Of a stretch of DNA of 20,122 nt, positions 15,405 to 20,122 are shown piece after piece. The notes under the pieces were generated by a model, which worked only from the letters and a program-made list of their open reading frames with translations, searched no databases and was not told the origin of the DNA. Made by a program: the position numbers and the translations under genes. Position 1 is the first letter of the stretch, and each line of letters starts with the position of its first letter. Origin of the DNA: Hyphomicrobiales bacterium (GTDB lineage: Bacteria; Pseudomonadota; Alphaproteobacteria; Micropepsales; Micropepsaceae); the NCBI GenBank assembly GCA_017849395.1, contig JAFIHO010000310.1, forward strand, positions 1-20,122, given 5' to 3'.

Positions 15405-15456
15405 GAGCGGTTCCAGGAAAAGTGGGAAGCGGTTTTCCGTCCGGAACCGCGACCAA
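15405..15456. repeat. Dispersed palindromic repeat, copy 1 (holA-hisF gap)
   Basis: Outer arms GCGGTTCC (15407-15414) and GGAACCGC (15443-15450) are perfect complements. Inner arms GGAAAA (15416-15421) and TTTTCC (15433-15438) bracket an 11-base loop. The flank GCGACCAA (15449-15456) is shared with copy 2 at 17850-17917. The core AGGAAAAGTGGGA...GGTTTTCCGTCCGG is like intergenic repeats I know from alphaproteobacterial genomes. It leaves only 16 bases before the hisF start, so any hisF transcript from holA carries the hairpin. Confidence 0.75.
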
Positions 15457-15472
15457 ATATTGAGCCTGCGCC

Positions 15473-16234
15473 ATGCTGAAAATCCGTGTCATTCCCTGCC
15501 TGGACGTGAAAGACGGCCGCGTCGTCAAGGGCGTCAATTTTCTTTCCCTGCGCGATGCGGGCGATCCGGTGGAGCAGGCGATCACCTATGATGCCGCCGG
15601 GGCCGACGAACTTTGCTTCCTGGACATCAGCGCCAGCCATGAAGGCCGCGGCACACTGCTCGATGTTGTGCGGCGCACGGCGGAAGTCTGTTTCATGCCG
15701 CTGACCGTGGGCGGCGGCGTGCGCACCCTCGAGGATATCCGTGCTCTGTTGCTGGCGGGTGCGGACAAGGTGTCGATCAATACCGCCGCCGTGACGCGGC
15801 CGGAATTCGTCAAGGAAGCGGCGGAAAAGTTCGGCAGCCAATGCATTGTCGCGGCCATCGACGCCAAGAGCGTCGGTGGCGGCAAATACGAGATTTTCAC
15901 CCATGGCGGGCGCAAGGCCACCGGCATCGACGCGGTGGAACATGCAAAAAAACTCACGGGCTTCGGCGCGGGCGAAATACTTCTGACCTCGATGGACCGC
16001 GATGGCGTGAAATCCGGCTATGACCTCGATCTGACTCGCGCGGTATCGGACGCGGTGGAAGTGCCGGTGATCGCCAGTGGCGGCGTGGGCAATGCCCAAG
16101 ATCTGGTGGATGGCGTCATAAAGGGCCATGCGAGCGCGGTGCTGGCTGCCTCCATCTTTCATTTCGGCGAAGTCAGCATCGCACAGGCGAAGGCCGCGCT
16201 CGCGGCAGCGCATATTCCCGTCCGCCCGGTCTGA
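15473..16234 (+). CDS. hisF: Imidazole glycerol phosphate synthase cyclase subunit HisF
   Basis: A 253-residue TIM barrel that, with the glutaminase HisH, converts PRFAR to imidazole glycerol phosphate and AICAR in histidine synthesis. Catalytic D11 (IPCLDVKDG) and D130 (AAIDAK) are present, as are the phosphate-binding loops VGGGVRT (79-85) and ASGGVGN, and the half-barrel repeat KVSINTAAV. The length is standard. The ATG at 15473 starts MLKIRVIPCLDV, with no strong Shine-Dalgarno. No hisA, hisH or hisB is visible on either side; hisE is 15 kb away at the left edge on the other strand. Histidine genes are therefore scattered in this genome. Confidence 0.97.
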   Translation: MLKIRVIPCLDVKDGRVVKGVNFLSLRDAGDPVEQAITYDAAGADELCFLDISASHEGRGTLLDVVRRTAEVCFMPLTVGGGVRTLEDIRALLLAGADKVSINTAAVTRPEFVKEAAEKFGSQCIVAAIDAKSVGGGKYEIFTHGGRKATGIDAVEHAKKLTGFGAGEILLTSMDRDGVKSGYDLDLTRAVSDAVEVPVIASGGVGNAQDLVDGVIKGHASAVLAASIFHFGEVSIAQAKAALAAAHIPVRPV

Positions 16235-16319
16235 GCGGTCCCAATCTTCCTGGGGGAGATTTGTGACAGTGGCCGGAATTTGCTGGCGCGCGGCAAACCC
16301 GGCCGGTTAACTCCGGCGC

Positions 16320-17273
16320 ATGGAAGATTTGCGCGCCGATCTGCACTCTCTCAGCCGCCGCAGCCCGATCCAGCCGGTCAAGGCGATTCCGGTGCGCATC
16401 ACCGCTGCCATGACGGCCGAGGAAGCTTTTCGCGCCACCCTGTCCGACTGCCTGGCCCAGATGACCGCCAATGCGGGGACGCTGCGCGGCGGGCGTTCGG
16501 TGGAAGGGCTGCACCAGTTGCGAGTCGGCTTTCGCCGCCTGGAAGTGGCGCTGGGTGCGTTCGGCCGGGAATTCGGACTGGACTGGCTGGAGGAGCTGCG
16601 CGGGCGGGGCAAGGTACTCTCCAGCCGGCTCGCGGCGGCGCGCGACCTGGATGTTTTCGTCTGCGATCTCCTGAATGCGCCCGGGGCGGCCGCGACCGGC
16701 GCCGATCGCGACAGTTTCGCGGCCCTGCGCGCCCGGGCCGAGCGCGCCCGCGACGCCGCCTGGGAAGAGGCCGCCGAATGTGTCGCCGGGGCCGACTTTG
16801 CAATGTTCCTGGATGATGTCGCAGGCCTGGCGCAGTCGCGCCTGCCGCTGGGGCGGCAAAAGAAGGTGCCGAAGCTGGCCGGCCGCCTGCTGTCCCGCGC
16901 CGCGCGCCGGGTGAAAAAACGCGGCCGAACCGCCCGGTCGCGCGAGGAGCGCGATCTGCATCATCTGCGCATCGCGCTGAAGAAGCTGCGCTACACGGCG
17001 GAATTCTTCGGCTCCCTGTACCCCAGGAAGAAATCGCGCCGCTACCTGGAAAAGGTGCGCCTGCTGCAGGAGCATCTGGGCGCGCTGAACGACATCGCCC
17101 ATGCCCGCGCAACGGTGGGGCGCTTGATGCGCGTCACGGGCAAGAACGATGCCGATGCCCGCTTCGCCGCGGGTGTGGTGAGCGGCTGGTATGGCGCGCG
17201 CAGCCAGCGCATCGTCAAACAGGCGCTGAAACGCTACCGCAAGTTCCGCGGGATCAAACCGTTCTGGAACTGA
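16320..17273 (+). CDS. CHAD domain protein
   Basis: A 317-residue, strongly basic, alpha-helical protein. The two halves of the CHAD domain each show the conserved histidine/arginine helix: VEGLHQLRVGFRRLEVAL (61-78) and ERDLHHLRIALKKLRYTAEFF (210-230). Between and after them are RDLDVF (108-113) and the block LLQEHLGALNDIAHA (248-262). CHAD domains bind polyphosphate through these basic residues; many are fused or linked to a CYTH triphosphatase, but no CYTH domain is in this protein or nearby. No signal peptide or membrane segment is seen. The ATG at 16320 has no clear Shine-Dalgarno. The 85 bases before it hold no convincing promoter. Its last 20 bases overlap the convergent phosphatase gene. 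Confidence 0.88.
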   Translation: MEDLRADLHSLSRRSPIQPVKAIPVRITAAMTAEEAFRATLSDCLAQMTANAGTLRGGRSVEGLHQLRVGFRRLEVALGAFGREFGLDWLEELRGRGKVLSSRLAAARDLDVFVCDLLNAPGAAATGADRDSFAALRARAERARDAAWEEAAECVAGADFAMFLDDVAGLAQSRLPLGRQKKVPKLAGRLLSRAARRVKKRGRTARSREERDLHHLRIALKKLRYTAEFFGSLYPRKKSRRYLEKVRLLQEHLGALNDIAHARATVGRLMRVTGKNDADARFAAGVVSGWYGARSQRIVKQALKRYRKFRGIKPFWN

Positions 17274-17847
17274 ACGCAACATTCAGCGCCGCCACGCGCG
17301 GCGTGCCGTCACGCGCCAGCGACAATAGCAGAATGCGCGACACATCCAGTTCCGGCGGCATCGGTGCGGCCATGTCCCAGCCCGTCGCCAATGTATAGGC
17401 GGCGCGCAACACGCCCAGATGGGCGACAGCCACGGCATCGCCTTCGCCCGCTGCCGCATCGCGCAGGAAATCCGCGACGCGATCATGCAATTCCGCGGTG
17501 GATTCGCCGCCCAATGGACGGAATGCCCGCGCCAGCCCCGCGCGGATAAAAGCATCCTCGCCATGGCGCGACAGGATTTCGGCGCGGGTCAGGCCTTCCC
17601 ATTGGCCCCAATGCTGCTCCATCAGGCGCGTGTCGGTCACGCCATCCGGCAATCCCAGCAGCCGCGCCGTCTGCCGCGCGCGTGTCAGCGGACTGACGAA
17701 CACGCGTGCGGGCGTGATGCTGTCTGGCAACCGCAGCGCCGCGATTTTGGCTTTGCCCTCCGCCGAAAGCGGAATGTCGGTGTGTCCCTGGATGCGACCC
17801 AGCGCATTCCATTCAGTCGGACCATGACGCAGAAAGGCGATGCGCAT
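17254..17847 (-). CDS. Histidine phosphatase family protein (phosphoglycerate-mutase-like)
   Basis: A 197-residue member of the histidine phosphatase superfamily. The catalytic motif LRHGPTEWNALGRIQGHTDIPLS gives R7 and phospho-acceptor H8; R56 is in SPLTRARQTA, the acid is probably E77 in EQHWGQWEG, and the second histidine is H143 in VAVAHLG. Members include cobalamin and sugar phosphatases and broad-specificity enzymes. This one has no context to fix a substrate, so I leave the symbol empty. It is cytoplasmic by lack of a signal. It lies downstream of the exonuclease gene on the same strand. The 72-base gap between them is filled almost wholly by repeat copy 2. Confidence 0.9.
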   Translation of the reverse strand: MRIAFLRHGPTEWNALGRIQGHTDIPLSAEGKAKIAALRLPDSITPARVFVSPLTRARQTARLLGLPDGVTDTRLMEQHWGQWEGLTRAEILSRHGEDAFIRAGLARAFRPLGGESTAELHDRVADFLRDAAAGEGDAVAVAHLGVLRAAYTLATGWDMAAPMPPELDVSRILLLSLARDGTPRVAALNVAFSSRTV

Positions 17848-17849
17848 CG

Positions 17850-17917
17850 GAGCACCGGTCAGGAAAAGTGGGAGCCGCGAAGCGGCGAACCGGTTTTCCG
17901 TCCGGCCGTGCGACCAA
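17850..17917. repeat. Dispersed palindromic repeat, copy 2 (xth-phosphatase gap)
   Basis: It matches copy 1 at 15405-15456 in the core CAGGAAAAGTGGGA and GGTTTTCCGTCCGG and in the terminal GCGACCAA. GGAAAA (17862-17867) pairs with TTTTCC (17894-17899). Between them copy 2 has 18 bases where copy 1 has 3, and this extra part is itself a perfect hairpin, GCCGC-GAA-GCGGC (17874-17886). The element begins two bases after the phosphatase start codon and ends two bases before the exonuclease stop, so it is essentially the whole intergenic region. Confidence 0.75.
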
Positions 17918-17919
17918 CC

Positions 17920-18738
17920 TTAAACATCCAGTTCCACCACCACCGGAACGTGATCGGACGCTTTCTGCCAGCCGCGCATCCGCTTGACGATCTTCTGTGA
18001 CGTCAGCGCATCCTTGATCCCGGGACTGGCCCAGACATGGTCCAGCCGCCGTCCCCGGTCCGACGCTTCCCAGTCGGCGGCGCGATAGCTCCACCAGCTA
18101 TAGATTTTCTGGTCAGGCGGCACGAAGCGCCGCGTCGCATCGGTCCATTCGAACGCCGCCTGTGCCTCGCCCAGCAATTTTGTCTCGATCGGCGTGTGGC
18201 TCACTACGTCCAGCAATTGCTTGTGGCTCCACACATCGCTTTCCAGCGGCGCGACATTCAGGTCGCCGACCAGAAGGACCGGATCGTTCTTTCTGCTTTT
18301 GCGCGCGGCGAAGAATTTCTCCATCGCCTGCAGGAAGTGCAGCTTGTGGGCGAATTTGCCGTTCAACACCGGATCGGGAATGTCGCCCCCTGCCGGCACA
18401 TAGAAATTGTGCAACTCCACGCCGTTCTGAAGGGTCACGCCCATGTGCCGGGCATGGCCTTCCCGGCAGAAATCCTGGGTGCTGGTCTCGCGGAAGGGCA
18501 GGCGGGAAAGGATCGCCACCCCGTGATAGGCCTTCTGGCCGTGAATGGCCTGATGGACATAGCCGAGCTTGCGAATGGGGTCGGCAGGGAACAGGTCGTC
18601 GGTAACCTTTGTCTCCTGCAAGGCCAGCACGTCCGGCTGTTCATCCCGCAGAAAACGGGCCACCAGCGCGATCCGGTGCCGTACCGAGTTGATGTTCCAG
18701 GTCGCGATCTTCAGTTTTGCCACGCTTCTGTCTCGCAT
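17920..18738 (-). CDS. xth: Exodeoxyribonuclease III
   Basis: A 272-residue AP endonuclease / 3'-5' exonuclease of the ExoIII family, used in base excision repair. Residues, numbered from the ATG at 18738: N15 (ATWNINSVR), E42 (ALQETK), Y113 (NFYVPAGG), D159 and N161 (VGDLNVAP), D233 (RRLDHVW) and D262-H263 (SDHVPVVVEL). All metal and catalytic positions are intact, as is WWSYRAADWEASDRGRRLDH typical of the alphaproteobacterial form. GTG at 18723 (starting MAKLKIATWN) is an equally good start and GTG at 18744 is possible; none has a strong ribosome site. It diverges from the small-protein gene across an AT-rich palindromic gap. Confidence 0.94.
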   Translation of the reverse strand: MRDRSVAKLKIATWNINSVRHRIALVARFLRDEQPDVLALQETKVTDDLFPADPIRKLGYVHQAIHGQKAYHGVAILSRLPFRETSTQDFCREGHARHMGVTLQNGVELHNFYVPAGGDIPDPVLNGKFAHKLHFLQAMEKFFAARKSRKNDPVLLVGDLNVAPLESDVWSHKQLLDVVSHTPIETKLLGEAQAAFEWTDATRRFVPPDQKIYSWWSYRAADWEASDRGRRLDHVWASPGIKDALTSQKIVKRMRGWQKASDHVPVVVELDV

Positions 18739-18744
18739 ATGCAC

Positions 18745-18992
18745 AATTCTGTCTTGTTCAGGACAATTTTGTTACTAATTCAGTAAAATCAATCGCTTGA
18801 CCGGAAAATTGCATGTCAGATATGCAATTTTACAGTGGTTCATGTTAATGTATTTGCATGTCTCCGCACCTATATTGCGACGCAACAGAGGGCTTGGAAC
18901 CCGCCTTATCATGATAATGCAAGGTACCTTGCGTAACATGGTAGTTAGTGGTACATACTAGGTCATCGAAGCATTTTGAAAGGAGACTACAC
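18745..18992. promoter_or_regulatory. AT-rich, palindrome-rich divergent intergenic region
   Basis: This gap between xth and the small-protein gene is visibly poorer in G+C than the rest of the window. It holds perfect inverted repeats. They are TTACT-N5-AGTAA (18772-18786), AAAATTGCAT-N7-ATGCAATTTT (18805-18831), TTGCG-A-CGCAA (18875-18885), TTATCATGATAA (18906-18917) and GCAAGGTACCTTGC (18919-18932). A TTGCATGTC direct repeat is at 18809-18817 and 18854-18862, and related AATTGTGCATAT lies on the minus strand at 18737-18748. I read it as a two-sided control region; a small RNA is an alternative. No gene longer than a few codons is visible in it. Confidence 0.55.
18929..18957 (+). promoter_or_regulatory. 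Possible promoter for the small membrane protein gene
   Basis: TTGCGT (18929-18934) and TACATA (18952-18957) are 17 bases apart; CATACT (18954-18959) is an alternative -10 at 19 bases. The -35 overlaps the end of the palindrome GCAAGGTACCTTGC (18919-18932), a layout that would suit repression. The -10 match is weak. Confidence 0.35.
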
Positions 18993-19124
18993 ATGTCCAA
19001 CCTCACACTGACCAGCCAGGACGAAAGCCGCAGCCCCAGCGAGTTCGCGGCCGAAGCGTTCGACAAGCTGGTGATCGCCCTGACCGGGGTGCTCGCCATG
19101 GTTGCCCTTCTCGCCGTTGCCTAA
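18993..19124 (+). CDS. Small single-span membrane protein (43 residues)
   Basis: A short open frame with a textbook ribosome site: AAAGGAG at 18979-18985, seven bases before the ATG. The product begins MSNLTLTSQDESRSPSEFAA, a polar, acidic N-terminal part of about 25 residues. It ends in an uninterrupted hydrophobic run LVIALTGVLAMVALLAVA (26-43) reaching the C-terminus. It therefore looks like a tail-anchored inner-membrane peptide with its polar part probably in the cytoplasm. I do not recognise a family. Codons within it are GC-rich and match the neighbours, unlike its AT-rich leader, which supports real coding. Its TAA (19122-19124) overlaps the tsaD stop on the other strand. It could be a regulatory partner of a larger membrane protein, but nothing here shows which. 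Confidence 0.72.
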   Translation: MSNLTLTSQDESRSPSEFAAEAFDKLVIALTGVLAMVALLAVA

Positions 19125-20122
19125 ACCGCTACCGTGAGGGGCCATCGCGCGCGGGGGGATATGGAAAGATCATCCATGTCCCCCGCCGCCAGCCTCTCCA
19201 GCCCCGCCCAGGCGACCATCGCCGCATTGTCGGTGCAAAGACGGGGCGGAGGAATGTGCAGGCCAAAGCCTTCACGTTCCGCCAGGGATTTCAGGGCCGC
19301 GCCGATCGCCTGATTGGCCGCCACGCCGCCCGCCACCACCAGATTTCCCGTTCCAAAGTCTCTGCGGAACATCGCCATCGCCGCCCGCGTGCGGTCGATC
19401 AGGATGTCGATCACGGCTGCCTGAAAGGATGCGCTGGCGTCCGCGACATTCACGGTCCGGCTGCTAGCCAACTGGCGCATCGCCGTCTTCAGGCCCGAGA
19501 AGGAGAAATCCGCGCCCTCGCGGCCCTTGAGGGGGCGTGGCAGATCATAGGCCCGCGGATTGCCGCTGCGCGCCGCCGCCTCCACATTGGGGCCGCCGGG
19601 ATAGGGCAGTCCCAGGATTTTCGCCGCCTTGTCGAAGGCCTCGCCCACCGCGTCGTCGATGGTGCTGCCATACAGGCGGAAATCGCTGCGCGATCCCACG
19701 CCCAGCAACTGGCAATGGCCGCCCGACACCAGCAGCAGCAGAAAGGGAAAGGCCGCGCCATGGGTCAGCCGCGCCGTCAGCGCATGACCCATCAGATGGT
19801 TCACGCCGATCAGCGGCTTGCCCGCCCCCAGCGCCAGCCCCTTGGCGGTTGTAAGTCCCACCATCACGCCGCCGATCAGTCCCGGCCCTGCGGTCGCAGC
19901 GATACCGTCCATATCCGCCAGCGAAAGCCCCGCCTCCTTCAGCGCCCGTGCGATCACGTCATCCAGGATCTCCAGATGCGCCCGCGAGGCGATCTCCGGC
20001 ACCACCCCGCCATAGGGCGCATGCGCCTCGATCTGGCTGAACACGACATTGGACAGGATTTCGCCCGGACCCGGGGCCACGCCCCGCACGACAGCGGCGG
20101 CGGTCTCGTCGCAACTGGTCTC
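19121..20122 (-). CDS. tsaD: tRNA N6-threonylcarbamoyladenosine transferase TsaD (start just beyond the right edge)
   Basis: 333 residues are visible; the frame is open to the window end, where it reads ETSCDETAAAVV, the known N-terminal block of TsaD. Only about six residues (typically ending LGI) are missing. TsaD with TsaB and TsaE transfers threonylcarbamoyl to A37 of ANN-decoding tRNAs. Iron-binding NHLMGH, the ASKHA-fold motifs SGGHCQL, FSFSGLKTA and VAGGVAAN, and the late DNAAM are all present. The GTG at 20089 inside the frame is not the true start, because conserved residues lie upstream of it. TAG at 19121-19123 overlaps the stop of the small membrane protein gene. Confidence 0.97.
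   Translation of the reverse strand, partial: ETSCDETAAAVVRGVAPGPGEILSNVVFSQIEAHAPYGGVVPEIASRAHLEILDDVIARALKEAGLSLADMDGIAATAGPGLIGGVMVGLTTAKGLALGAGKPLIGVNHLMGHALTARLTHGAAFPFLLLLVSGGHCQLLGVGSRSDFRLYGSTIDDAVGEAFDKAAKILGLPYPGGPNVEAAARSGNPRAYDLPRPLKGREGADFSFSGLKTAMRQLASSRTVNVADASASFQAAVIDILIDRTRAAMAMFRRDFGTGNLVVAGGVAANQAIGAALKSLAEREGFGLHIPPPRLCTDNAAMVAWAGLERLAAGDMDDLSISPRARWPLTVAV

Noticed and set aside
14942..16213. A 423-codon minus-strand open frame across holA and hisF
   Set aside because: It crosses two well-supported genes and the repeat between them, and its product shows no recognisable motif.
18896..18921. EcfG-type (general stress sigma factor) promoter beginning GGAAC
   Set aside because: No CGTT is present 16-17 bases downstream; the sequence there is ATGC/TGCA.
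1..20122. Prophage, defence island, secretion cluster or CRISPR system
   Set aside because: All genes but two are recognisable chromosomal families; no integrase, transposase, phage structural gene, spaced repeats, tRNA or att-like duplication was found.

Overview
The window is a gene-dense, GC-rich chromosomal segment (roughly two thirds G+C by eye) from an alphaproteobacterium. Gene content points there: the run DUF3576 lipoprotein - leuS - lptE - holA, the dsbB-coq7 pair joined by a 4-base overlap, GluQ-RS, and an alphaproteobacterial-style dispersed repeat with a GGAAAA...TTTTCC core. Genus or family cannot be fixed from this alone. I see no phage, insertion sequence, CRISPR array, tRNA or rRNA. 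Almost everything is housekeeping.

Layout: 1-110 is the N-terminus of hisE (minus), preceded in its direction of reading by gluQ-RS (minus). A carboxylesterase diverges from gluQ-RS and is followed by an HNH endonuclease. After a long intergenic hairpin come coq7 and dsbB (minus), which diverge from a YgjP-type zinc peptidase. A bifunctional penicillin-binding protein and an orphan OmpR-type response regulator follow on the minus strand. Then come a conserved hypothetical plus a YkuD-type L,D-transpeptidase (plus), the YggS PLP protein (minus), a TenI/ThiE-like protein (plus) and an outer-membrane porin-like protein (minus). From 10863 a good promoter starts the plus-strand run DUF3576 lipoprotein, leuS, lptE, holA; hisF and a CHAD protein lie downstream. 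A histidine phosphatase and exonuclease III read leftward. An AT-rich, palindrome-rich gap follows, then a 43-codon gene for a small membrane protein, and finally tsaD (minus), which lacks only its first few codons at the right edge.

How the genes relate: several envelope functions cluster here (peptidoglycan synthesis and cross-linking, LPS transport lipoprotein LptE, porin, DsbB disulfide formation). Translation genes are leuS, gluQ-RS and tsaD. DsbB and Coq7 share ubiquinone, DsbB as user and Coq7 as maker. Four convergent pairs overlap at their 3' ends.

The least ordinary part is 18745-19124: a low-GC gap carrying at least five perfect inverted repeats and a recurring ATTGCAT-type motif, followed by a strong ribosome binding site and a tiny tail-anchored-looking protein. 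No complete new system is evident. That locus, the two repeat copies, the DsbB with extra membrane segments and the conserved hypothetical beside the L,D-transpeptidase are the items that merit a second look.
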